Source: Sphingobium chlorophenolicum (GTDB taxonomy: Bacteria > Pseudomonadota > Alphaproteobacteria > Sphingomonadales > Sphingomonadaceae). From it: 64,000 nucleotides of DNA. Within the stretch, counting starts at the first letter, position 1; every line of letters starts with the position of its first letter. A program made the translations under genes and the position numbers. Below the pieces are notes generated by a model. That model was not told the origin of the DNA, ran no database searches, and was given only the letters and a program-made list of their open reading frames with translations. The stretch covers positions 1 to 64,000 of the forward strand of contig NZ_JFHR01000015.1 in assembly GCF_000722875.1 (NCBI RefSeq), written 5' to 3'. Shown one piece after another: positions 30,979 through 40,903 of the stretch.

Positions 30979-33576
30979 ATGAGTGACAGCAAGGAAGACA
31001 AACCGGTTCTGGGCCGCAAGCCGCTGGGGATCAAGCGCACGGTCGAGTCCGGTCAGGTGCAGCAGCAGTTCAGCCATGGCCGCAAGAATACGGTCGTGGT
31101 CGAGGTGAAGCGGCGCCGCATCCTGGGCAAGCCGGGCGAAGCCGGCCACGCTGCGCCTGAGCCGCAGGCCGATCCCGCGCCCGTCGCGGTCGCGCCTGCT
31201 CCGGCAGCGCCCGCGCCGCAGCAGACTCGCGCCCCCCAGCCTGCCGCCCCTGCGCGTCCGGCCCCGCCGCAGAGCCTGATGTCGCGTCAGGAATTGCAGG
31301 CGAAGCTGCTGCGCGAGGCGGAGGAAGCCCGCATGACCGCGCTGGAGGATGCCCGCCGCCGCGAGGACGCCCAGCGCCTCGCCGCCAGCGAGGACGAAAA
31401 GCGCCGCGCCGAGGAAAATCGCGTCGCCGCCGAAGCCGCCGAGGTGGAAGCCGTGCGCCAGGCCGAGGAACAGGCCAGGGCTGCCGCCGAAGCCGTCGCT
31501 GCTCCGGCTGTCGCCGATCCGGCCCCGCAGGCTGCCCCCGCTGCCGAAGAGGAAGCGCCCGCCGCGGAGCAGAAGGCCGCCGGTTCGGCCATGCCGCCGC
31601 CGCGCCGCTTCACCCCGGTCGCGCCGGTCAAGCGCCCCGAACCAGCCAAGCCCGACCGCGCCAAGCGCGGCGACGACAATCGCCGCCAGGCCGGCAAGCT
31701 CACCGTCACCCGCGCTCTTGCGGATGACGACAGCGCCCGCGCCCGCAGCCTCGCCGCGCTCAAGCGCGCTCGCGAGAAGGAACGCCGCGCCCATTATTCG
31801 GGCGGCGCCCAACAGCGCGAAAAGCAGAGCCGCGACGTGGTCGTTCCTGAAAGCATCACCGTTCAGGAACTCGCCAACCGCATGGCCGAAAAGGGCGCGG
31901 ATCTGGTGAAGGCCCTGTTCAAGATGGGCACCGCCGTCACGCTCAACCAGCCGATCGATCAGGATACGGCGGAATTGCTGGTCGAGGAATTCGGCCACCG
32001 CATCCAGCGCGTGTCGGACGCCGACGTGGAAATCGGCATGGAAGGCGAAGTCGACGCGCCCGAAACGCTGAAGTCCCGTGCCCCGGTCGTGACCATCATG
32101 GGCCATGTCGACCATGGCAAGACCTCGCTGCTCGACGCGCTACGCGGGACCGATGTGGTCGCGGGCGAAAGCGGCGGCATCACCCAGCATATCGGCGCCT
32201 ATCAGGTGACGACCAAGGGCGGCGATGTCATCACCTTCCTCGACACGCCGGGCCATGAGGCCTTCTCCGAAATGCGCGCTCGCGGCGCGAACGTCACGGA
32301 CATCGTCATCCTGGTGGTGGCGGCCGACGACGGGCTGATGCCGCAGACCATCGAAGCCATCAACCACACCAAGGCTGCCGGCGTCCCGATGATCGTCGCG
32401 ATCAACAAGTGCGACAAGCCCGAAGCGAACCCGCAAAAGGTGCGCGAACGCCTGCTCGAACATGAGATCGTGGTCGAGGATATGGGCGGCGACGTGCAGG
32501 ACGTGCAGGTTTCGGCGCTCAAGAAGACCGGTCTGGACGAACTGATCGAAAAGATCTTGCTCCAGGCTGAAGTCATGGAACTGACCGCCAACCCCGACCG
32601 CGCCGCCGAAGGCAATGTGATCGAGGCGCAGCTCGACAAAGGCCGTGGCGCGGTCGCGACCGTGCTGGTCCGCAAGGGCACGCTCAAGGTCGGCGACACC
32701 TTCGTCATCGGTGCGGAAAGCGGCAAGGTCCGCGCCCTCATCAACGACAAGGGCCAGAATGTGAAGACCGCCGGTCCCTCGACCCCGGTCGAGATTCTGG
32801 GCCTGTCCGGCGTGCCGATGGCGGGCGACCAGCTCACCGTCGTCGAGAACGAAGCCCGCGCCCGCGAAGTCGCCGCCTACCGTCAGGAACAGGCGACCAA
32901 GAAGCGCACCACGGCCGCCCCGACCAGCTTCGAACATATGTTCTCGGCGCTGAACACCAAGGTCATCGAATATCCGGTGGTGGTGAAGGGCGACGTGCAG
33001 GGTTCGGTGGAAGCGATCGTGTCGTCGCTGAACCGCATTTCGACCGACGAGATCAAGGTCCGCATCCTGCATTCGGGCGTCGGCGCGATCACCGAAAGTG
33101 ACGTCACGCTGGCCGCCGCCAGCCGCGCTCCGCTGATCGGCTTCAACGTCCGTCCCAATGCCAAGGCGCGCCAATTGGCGGAGCGCGAGAAGATCTCGCT
33201 GCGCTATTATGACGTGATCTACGACCTGCTGGAGGAAGTTCGCGGCGAAATGGCGGGCCAACTGGCGCCGGAACGCATCGAAACCATCGTCGGCCGCGCC
33301 GAGGTGCTTCAGGTCTTCCCGGCGGGCAAGAAGGACAAGGCGGCTGGTCTGCTCGTCCTCGACGGCATCATCCGCAAGGGGCTGGCCGCGCGCCTTACCC
33401 GCGAAGACGTCATCGTGTCGCGCACCCACATCGCCTCGCTCCGCCGCTTCAAGGACGACGTCTCCGAAGTCCGCGCAGGCATGGAATGCGGCGCGGTGCT
33501 CCAGGACACCAACGACATCAAGCCCGGCGACACGCTGGAACTGTTCGAGGTCGAGGAACGCGCCCGCACGCTGTAA
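30979..33576 (+). CDS. infB: Translation initiation factor IF-2
   Basis: An 865-residue GTPase that places initiator tRNA on the 30S subunit. The N-terminal 270 residues are an Ala/Pro/Glu-rich extension with coiled-coil-forming [22 protein letters not shown] sequence. Next comes the IF2 N-domain ([26 protein letters not shown]), the G domain with [17 protein letters not shown] and NKCDKP, and domains II-IV with the C-terminal tRNA-binding part. ATG at 30979. Operon member. Confidence 0.97.
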   Translation: MSDSKEDKPVLGRKPLGIKRTVESGQVQQQFSHGRKNTVVVEVKRRRILGKPGEAGHAAPEPQADPAPVAVAPAPAAPAPQQTRAPQPAAPARPAPPQSLMSRQELQAKLLREAEEARMTALEDARRREDAQRLAASEDEKRRAEENRVAAEAAEVEAVRQAEEQARAAAEAVAAPAVADPAPQAAPAAEEEAPAAEQKAAGSAMPPPRRFTPVAPVKRPEPAKPDRAKRGDDNRRQAGKLTVTRALADDDSARARSLAALKRAREKERRAHYSGGAQQREKQSRDVVVPESITVQELANRMAEKGADLVKALFKMGTAVTLNQPIDQDTAELLVEEFGHRIQRVSDADVEIGMEGEVDAPETLKSRAPVVTIMGHVDHGKTSLLDALRGTDVVAGESGGITQHIGAYQVTTKGGDVITFLDTPGHEAFSEMRARGANVTDIVILVVAADDGLMPQTIEAINHTKAAGVPMIVAINKCDKPEANPQKVRERLLEHEIVVEDMGGDVQDVQVSALKKTGLDELIEKILLQAEVMELTANPDRAAEGNVIEAQLDKGRGAVATVLVRKGTLKVGDTFVIGAESGKVRALINDKGQNVKTAGPSTPVEILGLSGVPMAGDQLTVVENEARAREVAAYRQEQATKKRTTAAPTSFEHMFSALNTKVIEYPVVVKGDVQGSVEAIVSSLNRISTDEIKVRILHSGVGAITESDVTLAAASRAPLIGFNVRPNAKARQLAEREKISLRYYDVIYDLLEEVRGEMAGQLAPERIETIVGRAEVLQVFPAGKKDKAAGLLVLDGIIRKGLAARLTREDVIVSRTHIASLRRFKDDVSEVRAGMECGAVLQDTNDIKPGDTLELFEVEERARTL

Positions 33577-33589
33577 CACCACATATTAG

Positions 33590-33610
33590 CCCCTCCCTTC
33601 CAGGGAGGGG
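33590..33610. repeat. Short palindrome between infB and rbfA
   Basis: An inverted repeat of CCCCTCCCT around TCC with AGGGAGGGG, 14 bp after infB and followed by GGAGTTTTT. It could be a weak terminator or simply a repeat of the CCCTCCC family; the GGGGGGAG that ends it may double as the rbfA ribosome-binding site region. Confidence 0.65.
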
Positions 33611-33624
33611 GGAGTTTTTGGCTT

Positions 33625-34020
33625 ATGGCCCAACAATCCGAAGGTCCCTCCGTCCGCCTCCTCCGCGTGGGCGAACAGGTGCGCCATGTCCTGTCCGACA
33701 TCCTCCAGCGCGGCGACGTGCATGACGACGTCCTCGCCAGCCATGTGGTCAGCGTCACCGAAGTCCGCATGTCCCCCGACCTGCGCCACGCGACGGTCTT
33801 CATCAAGTCGCTGCTTGGCCAGGATGAGGAAGCGGTGCTGAAGGCGCTGCGCACCAACACCGCCTATCTCCAGCGCGAAGTCGCGACCCGCATCCGCCTC
33901 AAATATGCGGCGAAGCTCAAATTCCTCGCGGACGAGAGCTTCGACGAAGGCACCCATATCGACAAGCTGCTCCGCGACCCGAAAGTCGCCCGCGACCTGG
34001 ACCAGCCCGAAGAGGAATAG
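33625..34020 (+). CDS. rbfA: Ribosome-binding factor A
   Basis: A 131-residue late 30S maturation factor with a type-II KH fold. Visible family features are [42 protein letters not shown] and [35 protein letters not shown]. It follows infB by 48 bp, with the CCCTCCC palindrome in the gap. An acidic C-terminal tail (DQPEEE) ends the protein. Confidence 0.95.
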   Translation: MAQQSEGPSVRLLRVGEQVRHVLSDILQRGDVHDDVLASHVVSVTEVRMSPDLRHATVFIKSLLGQDEEAVLKALRTNTAYLQREVATRIRLKYAAKLKFLADESFDEGTHIDKLLRDPKVARDLDQPEEE

Positions 34021-34044
34021 GGGGCTTTCCAAACCCCAAAACCC

Positions 34045-34070
34045 CGTTCGGGCTGAGCCTGTCGAAGCCC
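34045..34070. repeat. CGTTCGGGCTGAGC-type intergenic repeat
   Basis: CGTTCGGGCTGAGCC followed by TGTCGAAGCCC. Same family as the two oppositely oriented copies at 37048-37124. Located between rbfA and the hydrolase gene. Confidence 0.6.
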
Positions 34071-34164
34071 TCCACTTCCTTCCCCTCCACCACTCTCCCG
34101 TCGACGCAACGGCGCAGCCCCGCTAACAGCGTCTCTCCGGCAGGAGCAAAAGGGGCAGAGACTC

Positions 34165-35061
34165 ATGCAAAAGATCGGCATATTGGCAGTCGCATTGGCC
34201 CTCGCGCCACCCGCGCTGGCCGCCAAAGAACCCGCCATCCACCCCGCCGTCACCACGGACCCCGCGCCCGACGCCGCTTACCCCGCGGGCATGAGCGCCT
34301 TCACCATCCCGTCCGAAGACGGCGCGCTCAACGCGGTCCTCTACACCGCCGCCGGTTCCGGCCTGCACCCGACCCTGCTCCTGCTCCATGGCTTCCCCGG
34401 CAACGAACAGAATCTTGATCTCGCCCAGGCCGCCCGCCGCGCCGGATGGAATGTCCTCACCCTCCATTATCGCGGCAGTTGGGGCAGCCCCGGCCGTTTC
34501 TCCTTCACCCACGCCTCGGAAGACGCTTGGAACGCCCTCCAATATCTCCAGCAATCCGCCACCGTCGCGAAATATCGCATCGACACCAGCGCCATCGTCG
34601 TCGCGGGCCACAGCATGGGCGGCTTCATGGCCGCCGACGTCGCCGCCGCCGAACCCCATGTCGCGGGCCTGTTCCTGATCGACCCATGGGACCCGGCCGA
34701 AACCGTCGCCGCACTCGCCACCCCCCAGGGCGAGGCCGCCTGGAAGGCCGAAGTCGCCAGCGACCTGCCACCCCTGCAAGGCGCCTCTTACGACAGCCTG
34801 ACCACGGAAATCCGCGAAAAGACGGAAAAATTCGACCTCGGCCGCCGACTGGTCGGCTATGGCCGCCGCCCGCTCTCCATCATCGGCGCGGAAAGAGGCA
34901 TCGGCGCCATGGCGCGCAAGGTCGCGGCCGACGCGCAATCGGCCAATCCCGACACGCGGCTGATGGTCTGGCCCACCGACCACAGCTTCTCCGACAAACG
35001 CATCGCCCTGGCGGACGCGCTTGTGCGCTTCCTCAAGGGCGTCGCGCCCATGGCCCGCTAA
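34165..35061 (+). CDS. Secreted alpha/beta hydrolase
   Basis: A 298-residue protein with a signal peptide ([20 protein letters not shown]) and an alpha/beta-hydrolase fold. The oxyanion region is [12 protein letters not shown], the nucleophile Ser is in [11 protein letters not shown], and a likely catalytic His is in [11 protein letters not shown] near the C-terminus. The end overlaps the tdk start by one base (TAATG). Substrate unknown. It interrupts the usual rbfA-truB neighbourhood together with tdk. Confidence 0.85.
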   Translation: MQKIGILAVALALAPPALAAKEPAIHPAVTTDPAPDAAYPAGMSAFTIPSEDGALNAVLYTAAGSGLHPTLLLLHGFPGNEQNLDLAQAARRAGWNVLTLHYRGSWGSPGRFSFTHASEDAWNALQYLQQSATVAKYRIDTSAIVVAGHSMGGFMAADVAAAEPHVAGLFLIDPWDPAETVAALATPQGEAAWKAEVASDLPPLQGASYDSLTTEIREKTEKFDLGRRLVGYGRRPLSIIGAERGIGAMARKVAADAQSANPDTRLMVWPTDHSFSDKRIALADALVRFLKGVAPMAR

Positions 35062-35642
35062 TGGCCAAGCTCTATTTCTACTATAGCTCGATGAACGCGG
35101 GCAAATCGACCACCCTGCTGCAATCCAGCTTCAACTATCGCGAGCGCGGCATGGAAACCATGCTGTGGACCGCCGCGATAGACGACCGCTACGAACAGGG
35201 CCTGATCGTCTCGCGCATAGGGCTGGAGGCGAAGGCCCATCTGTTCGACGCCGCGACGGACCTGTTCGCTGCCATCTCCACGCAGCATGCCCAAACGCCC
35301 CTGTCCTGCATATTGGTCGACGAAGCGCAATTCCTCGACACGGCCCAGGTCTGGCAGCTTGCCGCCGTGGCCGACCGGCTGGCCATCCCCGTCCTCTGCT
35401 ACGGCATCCGCACCGATTTTCAGGGACAGTTGTTCGAAGGCAGCGCCGCCCTTCTGGGCCTCGCCGACACGCTGACGGAGATCAAGACGATCTGCGAATG
35501 CGGGCGCAAGGCGACGATGAACCTGCGCGTCGACGGGAAAGGCCGTCCGATCCGCGAAGGCGAACAGACGGAAATCGGCGGCAATGACCGCTATGTCGCG
35601 CTGTGCCGCCGCCATTTCGTGGAACGGCGCTCCGGCCATTGA
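35061..35642 (+). CDS. tdk: Thymidine kinase
   Basis: A 193-residue type II thymidine kinase salvaging thymidine to dTMP. It has the P-loop [13 protein letters not shown], Walker B-like ILVDEAQFL, the lid [19 protein letters not shown], and structural zinc-site cysteines (CECGRKA and ALCRRHF). The ATG at 35061 overlaps the hydrolase stop, so translation is coupled. Standard family length. Confidence 0.95.
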   Translation: MAKLYFYYSSMNAGKSTTLLQSSFNYRERGMETMLWTAAIDDRYEQGLIVSRIGLEAKAHLFDAATDLFAAISTQHAQTPLSCILVDEAQFLDTAQVWQLAAVADRLAIPVLCYGIRTDFQGQLFEGSAALLGLADTLTEIKTICECGRKATMNLRVDGKGRPIREGEQTEIGGNDRYVALCRRHFVERRSGH

Positions 35643-35691
35643 CGCCGCGACGGGCTGACAACAGGCGAAAGGAGGGTTAGAGCGCGCCGCC

Positions 35692-36651
35692 ATGCACGGC
35701 TGGATCATCCTCGACAAACCCCATGGCCTTGGCTCGACCCAGGCGGTCAGCGCGGTGAAGCGCGCCCTGCGGCAAAGTGGCGCCGGCAAATGGAAGGTAG
35801 GCCATGGCGGCACGCTCGATCCGCTGGCGACCGGCGTCCTGCCGGTCGCGGTCGGGGAAGCGACCAAACTCGCCGGACGGATGCTCGACAGCGATAAAAT
35901 CTATGATTTCACCGTCAGCTTCGGCGTCCAGACCGACACGCTGGACCTTGAGGGCAAGCAAATCGCCGCCAGCGACCATCGCCCGACGCTGGCGGAAGTC
36001 GAAGCGATCTTGCCCCGCTTCACCGGCCCGATCGAACAGGCTCCCCCGGCCTATAGCGCCATCCTGATCGACGGCCAGCGCGCCTACGACCTCGCCCGCG
36101 CCGGTCGGGACGTGGAAATGAAGACCCGCGCCATCACCATCCACAACCTCGCCATCTCCTCGCCCCACCGGGGAGAGGATAGCGCAGCTTACCCGCAAAG
36201 CGGGTTAGCGAAGCTTGGAGAGGGGGAGGGAGCGAGGATTTCGGAAATCACCCTCACCGCCCATGTCTCCAAGGGCACCTATATCCGCTCTCTCGCCCGC
36301 GACATCGCGCTGGCGCTTGGCACGGTCGGCCATGTCACCATGCTCCGCCGCGTGAAGGCAGGCCCTTTCACCCTGGAATCCGCGATTTCACTGGACAAAT
36401 TGGACGAAGCTGCTAGGGGCGGCGGCATCGCGCAGCTTATGCTGCCGTTGACCGCAGGGCTGGACGACATCCCGGCTCTCGCAGTCTCTCCCGATGAAGC
36501 GCTGGCTCTCCGACAGGGGAAGGTGCTCGTGGGGAAACCGCATACCGGTCTCATGCTGGCGATGGAGGGCGCAACGCCCGTCGCGCTGGTGGAGGCCAGT
36601 GGCCCGGAAACCCTTAGGGAAATCAGGGTGGTGCGCGGCTTCAATCTCTAG
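35692..36651 (+). CDS. truB: tRNA pseudouridine(55) synthase with an in-frame palindromic insertion
   Basis: A 319-residue enzyme making pseudouridine 55 in the tRNA T-loop. The catalytic Asp43 lies in [10 protein letters not shown]; other motifs are [41 protein letters not shown] and [16 protein letters not shown]. Residues about 156-181 ([14 protein letters not shown] onward, to GEGEGA) are not typical of the family and are encoded by a double palindromic repeat that keeps the frame open. The insertion falls in a surface loop before the [15 protein letters not shown] strand, so the enzyme is probably active. Confidence 0.93.
   Translation: MHGWIILDKPHGLGSTQAVSAVKRALRQSGAGKWKVGHGGTLDPLATGVLPVAVGEATKLAGRMLDSDKIYDFTVSFGVQTDTLDLEGKQIAASDHRPTLAEVEAILPRFTGPIEQAPPAYSAILIDGQRAYDLARAGRDVEMKTRAITIHNLAISSPHRGEDSAAYPQSGLAKLGEGEGARISEITLTAHVSKGTYIRSLARDIALALGTVGHVTMLRRVKAGPFTLESAISLDKLDEAARGGGIAQLMLPLTAGLDDIPALAVSPDEALALRQGKVLVGKPHTGLMLAMEGATPVALVEASGPETLREIRVVRGFNL
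36158..36215. repeat. Palindromic element inserted in frame within truB
   Basis: Two hairpins: CCTCGCCCC with GGGGAGAGG (36158-36178) and AGCTTACCCGC with GCGGGTTAGCGAAGCT (36186-36215). The structure and GC-rich flanks (GGAGAGGGGGAGGGAGC follows) look like the intergenic repeats of this genome, but this copy is translated as part of TruB. Confidence 0.75.
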
Positions 36652-36670
36652 ATGTTACGAAAGGAAGCCG

Positions 36671-36940
36671 ATGTCGATTACTGCTGAGCGCAAGGAAGCG
36701 CTGATCAAGGAACATGCCCGCGCCGAAGGCGACACCGGTTCGCCGGAAGTTCAGGTTGCGATCCTGTCGGAGCGCATTTCGAACCTGACCGAGCATTTCA
36801 AGGGTCACCACAAGGATAACCACAGCCGTCGCGGCCTGCTGATGCTGGTCAACAAGCGCCGTTCGCTGCTGGATTACCTCAAGAAGAAGGATGCGGGTCG
36901 CTACACCGACCTCATCAGCAAGCTGGGCCTGCGCAAGTAA
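36671..36940 (+). CDS. rpsO: 30S ribosomal protein S15
   Basis: An 89-residue S15 with the complete family sequence pattern: [70 protein letters not shown] and [13 protein letters not shown]. It binds 16S rRNA early in 30S assembly. AAGGAAG precedes the ATG at 36671. Between truB and pnp, as usual; S15 mRNA is often autoregulated but no clear pseudoknot is evident here. Confidence 0.97.
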   Translation: MSITAERKEALIKEHARAEGDTGSPEVQVAILSERISNLTEHFKGHHKDNHSRRGLLMLVNKRRSLLDYLKKKDAGRYTDLISKLGLRK

Positions 36941-36956
36941 GCCTGCTAAAGAAGGA

Positions 36957-36982
36957 GCGGCCCCCATGTCGGGGCCGTTTCC
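36957..36982 (+). terminator. Terminator after rpsO
   Basis: CGGCCCC (36958-36964) and GGGGCCG (36971-36977) form a GC-rich stem with TTTCC downstream, 17 bp after the rpsO stop. The T-run is short, so read-through to pnp is likely. Confidence 0.6.
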
Positions 36983-37047
36983 GATTCTGACAACATGGCG
37001 CTGGGCAATCCGGCACGGCGTCATGATCCGGGGGACATCCCCCACAC

Positions 37048-37124
37048 CGTTCGCCCTGAGCTAGTCGAAGGGCACTCCTTCTTTTGAAGGAAAGGATTGG
37101 GCTTCGACAAGCTCAGCCCGAACG
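37048..37124. repeat. Inverted pair of CGTTCG-CTGAGC-type repeats before pnp
   Basis: CGTTCGCCCTGAGC (37048-37061) with AGTCGAAGGGC, then in reverse GGGCTTCGACAAGC and TCAGCCCGAACG (37099-37124). The two copies could pair into a long stem in the 5' leader of pnp. Confidence 0.7.
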
Positions 37125-37212
37125 GAGGAGAGATAGGCTCTCCATTCATGGACCATCCGGTCCACCAAAGGCCCCGCCCGGCAATAGGGCCAGGCGGGCG
37201 AAGGAAAAATCT

Positions 37213-39558
37213 ATGTTCGATGTAAAGAAGGTATCAATCGAGCTGGGCGGAAAGACCCTCACGCTCGAAACCGGCCGCATTGCGCGTCAGGCCGACGCCG
37301 CCGTGCTGGCGACCTATGGCGAAACCGTGGTGCTGTGCGCCGTGACCGCCGCCAAGTCGGTGAAGGAAGGACAGGACTTCTTCCCGCTGACCGTCCACTA
37401 TCAGGAAAAATATTCGGCCGCCGGTCGCATTCCGGGCGGCTTCTTCAAGCGCGAGCGCGGCGCGACGGAAAAGGAAACGCTGGTTTCCCGCCTGATCGAC
37501 CGCCCGGTCCGCCCGCTCTTCCCCGAAGGTTTCTATAACGAAATCAACGTCATCGCCCAGGTTCTGAGCTTCGACGGCGAAAGCGAGCCTGACATCGTCG
37601 CGATGATCGCCGCCTCGGCCGCGCTGACGCTTTCCGGCGTTCCCTTCCTCGGTCCCATCGGCGCCGCTCGCGTCGGTTACAAGGATGGCGAATATCAACT
37701 CAACCCGTCGCTGGAAGAAGTGAAGACCGGCGAACTCGACCTGGTCGTCGCCGCCACCGGCAACGCCGTGATGATGGTCGAATCCGAAGCCAAGGAACTG
37801 TCGGAAGACGTCATGCTCGGCGCCGTCCTCTTCGCCCATGAAGCGTCGAAAAAGGTCGTCAACGCGATCATCGATCTCGCCGAAAAGGCCGCGAAGGATC
37901 CGTGGGACGTCGCCAAGGGCGACGATCTGGAAGATCTGAAGAAGAAGCTCAAGAAGCTGATCGGCAAGGACATCACGGCCGCCTACAAGCTGACCGACAA
38001 GTCGGCCCGCTCCAACGCGCTGAACGAAGCCCGCGCCAAGGCGAAGGCCCAGTTCGCTGCCGACGGCCTGGACGCACAGACCGTCATGGCCGGCATCAAG
38101 CTGACCAAGAAGCTGGAAGCGGAAATCGTCCGCGGCGCCATCCTGAAGGACGGCAAGCGCATCGACGGCCGCACCACCACCCAGATCCGCCCGATCGAGG
38201 CGATGGTGGGCTTCCTGCCGCGCACCCATGGTTCGGCGCTGTTCACCCGTGGCGAGACGCAGTCCATCTGCACCACCACGCTGGGCACCAAGGATGCCGA
38301 GCAGATGATCGACGGCCTGACCGGCGTTCATTATGAAAGCTTCATGCTGCACTATAACTTCCCGCCCTATTCGGTCGGTGAAGTCGGCCGCTTCGGCGCG
38401 CCGGGCCGTCGCGAAGTCGGCCATGGCAAGCTGGCATGGCGCGCCCTGCACCCGGTCCTGCCGACCAAGGAAGAGTTCCCTTACACGATCCGCGTCCTGT
38501 CCGACATCACCGAGTCCAACGGCTCGTCCTCGATGGCGACGGTCTGCGGCGGTTCGCTGTCGATGATGGACGCGGGCGTTCCGCTCAAGCGTCCGGTGTC
38601 GGGCATCGCCATGGGCCTGATCCTGGAAGGCAAGAATTTCGCTGTCCTCAGCGACATTCTGGGCGATGAGGATCATCTGGGCGACATGGACTTCAAGGTG
38701 GCGGGCACGGAAGCGGGCATCACCACCATGCAGATGGACATCAAGGTCGCCGGCATCACGCAGGAAATCTTCGAAGTCGCGCTGCGTCAGGCGAAGGAAG
38801 GCCGCGCCCATATCCTGGGTGAGATGAGCAAGGCCCTGTCCTCGACCCGCACCGAACTGTCGGCGCACGCTCCGCGCATCGAGACGATCCAGATCGACAA
38901 GTCGAAGATCCGCGACGTCATCGGCACCGGCGGCAAGGTCATCCGTGAAATCGTCGCGGAAACCGGCGCGAAGGTCGATATCGACGACGAAGGCATCATC
39001 AAGATCAGCTCGTCCGACATCAACCAGATCGAAGCCGCCAAGAAGTGGATTCTCGGCATCGTCGAGGAAGCGGAAGTCGGCAAGATCTACACCGGCAAGG
39101 TCGTCAACATCGTCGATTTCGGTGCGTTCGTGAACTTCATGGGCGGCAAGGACGGCCTCGTCCACGTCTCCGAAATGAAGAATGAGCGCGTGGAAAAGCC
39201 GACCGATGTCGTCTCCGAAGGCCAGGAGGTGAAGGTCAAGGTCCTCGAAATCGACCCGCGCGGCAAGGTTCGCCTGTCGATGCGCGTCGTCGATCAGGAA
39301 ACCGGCGAGGAACTGGAGGACACCCGTCCGCCGCGCGAACCCCGCGAGCCTCGCGGCGACCGCGGTGATCGTGGCGACCGTGGCCGCGGCCCGCGCCGTG
39401 ACGGCGGCGACCGTGGCGGACGCGGTGGCGACCGTGGCGGTGATCGCGGCCCGCGTCGCGACCGTGGCGGTGACCGTGGCCCGCGCGGCGAAGGCGGCCG
39501 TGGCGGCGATGACGACGGCGGCAACGCCGGTCTGCCCGATTTCCTGACCCAGGACTGA
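37213..39558 (+). CDS. pnp: Polyribonucleotide nucleotidyltransferase (PNPase) with RG-rich tail
   Basis: A 781-residue 3'-5' exoribonuclease. It has two RNase PH domains (first about 10-145 with [11 protein letters not shown]; second about 330-540 with TRGETQ and the catalytic-region [16 protein letters not shown]), a KH domain (about 560-615, [15 protein letters not shown]) and an S1 domain (about 625-695, [15 protein letters not shown]). The C-terminal 70 residues are a tail of RGDRGDRG and GGDRGGRGG-type repeats ending GLPDFLTQD, absent from the E. coli enzyme. The start is [14 protein letters not shown] at 37213. Confidence 0.96.
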   Translation: MFDVKKVSIELGGKTLTLETGRIARQADAAVLATYGETVVLCAVTAAKSVKEGQDFFPLTVHYQEKYSAAGRIPGGFFKRERGATEKETLVSRLIDRPVRPLFPEGFYNEINVIAQVLSFDGESEPDIVAMIAASAALTLSGVPFLGPIGAARVGYKDGEYQLNPSLEEVKTGELDLVVAATGNAVMMVESEAKELSEDVMLGAVLFAHEASKKVVNAIIDLAEKAAKDPWDVAKGDDLEDLKKKLKKLIGKDITAAYKLTDKSARSNALNEARAKAKAQFAADGLDAQTVMAGIKLTKKLEAEIVRGAILKDGKRIDGRTTTQIRPIEAMVGFLPRTHGSALFTRGETQSICTTTLGTKDAEQMIDGLTGVHYESFMLHYNFPPYSVGEVGRFGAPGRREVGHGKLAWRALHPVLPTKEEFPYTIRVLSDITESNGSSSMATVCGGSLSMMDAGVPLKRPVSGIAMGLILEGKNFAVLSDILGDEDHLGDMDFKVAGTEAGITTMQMDIKVAGITQEIFEVALRQAKEGRAHILGEMSKALSSTRTELSAHAPRIETIQIDKSKIRDVIGTGGKVIREIVAETGAKVDIDDEGIIKISSSDINQIEAAKKWILGIVEEAEVGKIYTGKVVNIVDFGAFVNFMGGKDGLVHVSEMKNERVEKPTDVVSEGQEVKVKVLEIDPRGKVRLSMRVVDQETGEELEDTRPPREPREPRGDRGDRGDRGRGPRRDGGDRGGRGGDRGGDRGPRRDRGGDRGPRGEGGRGGDDDGGNAGLPDFLTQD

Positions 39559-39570
39559 TCACAGACCCTT

Positions 39571-39632
39571 AAATCCTCCCCATCGGAAGATGGGGAGGGG
39601 GACCGCCGCCGAAGGCGGTGGTGGAGGGGAAA
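39571..39632. repeat. GC-rich double hairpin repeat after pnp
   Basis: CCTCCCCATC with GATGGGGAGG, then ACCGCCGCC with GGCGGTGGTGG. Same organisation as the unit at 43692-43746 upstream of ligA. Confidence 0.65.
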
Positions 39633-39712
39633 TACGCAGGTCGCGCCACTTTCCCTCAATCACCCAGACGGGCAGGGTCTTGAACCAGCCCCGCCACAGG
39701 CCGAAACCAGAG

Positions 39713-39748
39713 AAAAGGGCGTCCGGACCATCCGGACGCCCTTTTCTT
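39713..39748. terminator. Strong intrinsic terminator after pnp
   Basis: GGGCGTCCGGA and TCCGGACGCCC (39717-39727, 39731-39741) form a perfect 11-bp stem with a 3-base loop, flanked by AAAA and TTTTCTTT. Works in the plus direction; also plausible on the other strand. Confidence 0.9.
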
Positions 39749-39798
39749 TGGTTCGGTTAATTTCCTGATCTCAATCAATTGGCGAGCGCGAAAGTTAT

Positions 39799-39809
39799 GT
39801 TACTGTAAC
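39799..39809. promoter_or_regulatory. Palindrome upstream of the histidine kinase
   Basis: GTTACTGTAAC, a perfect 5-bp-arm palindrome 21 bp before the kinase ATG. Possible operator; no promoter hexamers are obvious around it. Confidence 0.25.
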
Positions 39810-39829
39810 AATAAGCTTCGGGGGGGGAT

Positions 39830-40843
39830 ATGCAGCGCAAGAACGAAAAATTCGTGGAGCGCCTGCCGCTCATCCCGCGAAGACCCTGGCACGCCTATTT
39901 CCTGACCACCTGCCTGTGCCTGACCGCGCTCGCCATTCGCAGCGCCGCCGAAATCATCCTGCCCATCGGCTATCCTTTCGTTTCCTTCTTCCCGGCGGTC
40001 ATCCTCTCCTCCTTCCTCTTCGGCGTGCGGCCGGGCATCTATGCGGGGCTGCTCTGCGGCCTGCTGTCCTGGTATTTCTTCATCCCGCCGCGCATGGGCT
40101 TTCCCTTCAATCTGGGGGTCGTCCTGGCGCTGGCCTTCTACGGTGCGGTGGTGGCCGTGGACATCGCCCTCATCCATTTCCTGCAAAAGGCCAATTTCAA
40201 CCTGGCGGTCGAACGCGAACGCAGCCACGCTCTGGCCGAAAACCGCGAACTGCTGTTCCACGAACTGCAACATCGCGTGTCCAACAATCTTCAGGTCGTG
40301 GCCGCCATGCTCTCGCTCCAGCGGCGCCATGTCGACCATGACCACGCCCGCCGCGCTCTGGACGACGCCTCGGCCCGGCTGGCGCTGGTCGGCCGCATCA
40401 GCCGCGCCCTCTACAATCCGTCGGGGCAGGGGCAGAATATCCGCGCCTTCCTGTCGACCCTGACCGCCGACGTGCTGGAGGCCAGCGGCCGCGAAGACAT
40501 CGCCCTGACCATCGACGCGCCCGAAGACCTGATTTTCAAGCCCGACACGGCCGTACCCCTGGCGCTGATCGTGACGGAGGCGGTCAACAACGCCATCGAA
40601 CATGGCCTGCCGCACCAGGGCGGCAGCATATCCGTCAGCCTGAACATGACGGACGACGGGATCAGCCTGAACGTCACCGACGACGGCAAGGGGCTGTCGG
40701 CCGATTTCGACCCCGCCTTCAACCAGAGCCTGGGCCTGCGCATTTCCAACGCGCTGGCCGGTCAGTTGAACGGCCGCTTCTCGCTCCATCCCGCGGCGAA
40801 GGGCGGCGCGACCGCCCGGCTCGACCTGCCCGTCCGCGCATAG
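39830..40843 (+). CDS. Membrane sensor histidine kinase (DUF4118 plus HisKA_2)
   Basis: A 337-residue kinase. Residues about 20-120 are a membrane module of the DUF4118/KdpD-like type with four hydrophobic segments (YFLTTCLCLTALAI through VVLALAFYGAVVAVDIALI). Next is a coiled-coil linker and the HisKA_2 phosphoacceptor HELQHRVSNNLQVVAAML (His at about 145). The ATPase half has the N-box VTEAVNNAIEHG, G-box NVTDDGKGL and SLGLRISNAL. No response regulator gene is adjacent. The ATG at 39830 follows a G-rich run. A role in the general stress response is conceivable but unsupported. Confidence 0.88.
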   Translation: MQRKNEKFVERLPLIPRRPWHAYFLTTCLCLTALAIRSAAEIILPIGYPFVSFFPAVILSSFLFGVRPGIYAGLLCGLLSWYFFIPPRMGFPFNLGVVLALAFYGAVVAVDIALIHFLQKANFNLAVERERSHALAENRELLFHELQHRVSNNLQVVAAMLSLQRRHVDHDHARRALDDASARLALVGRISRALYNPSGQGQNIRAFLSTLTADVLEASGREDIALTIDAPEDLIFKPDTAVPLALIVTEAVNNAIEHGLPHQGGSISVSLNMTDDGISLNVTDDGKGLSADFDPAFNQSLGLRISNALAGQLNGRFSLHPAAKGGATARLDLPVRA

Positions 40844-40903
40844 TGACCCATCCCCTCCATTCTGCCGCTTGGCGAGGGCCATTCCCTCGGCTATGACCCG
40901 GCC

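Noticed and set aside
37234-39165. A 643-codon minus-strand ORF opposite pnp
   Set aside because: Shadow of PNPase; no ribosome-binding site or family motif.
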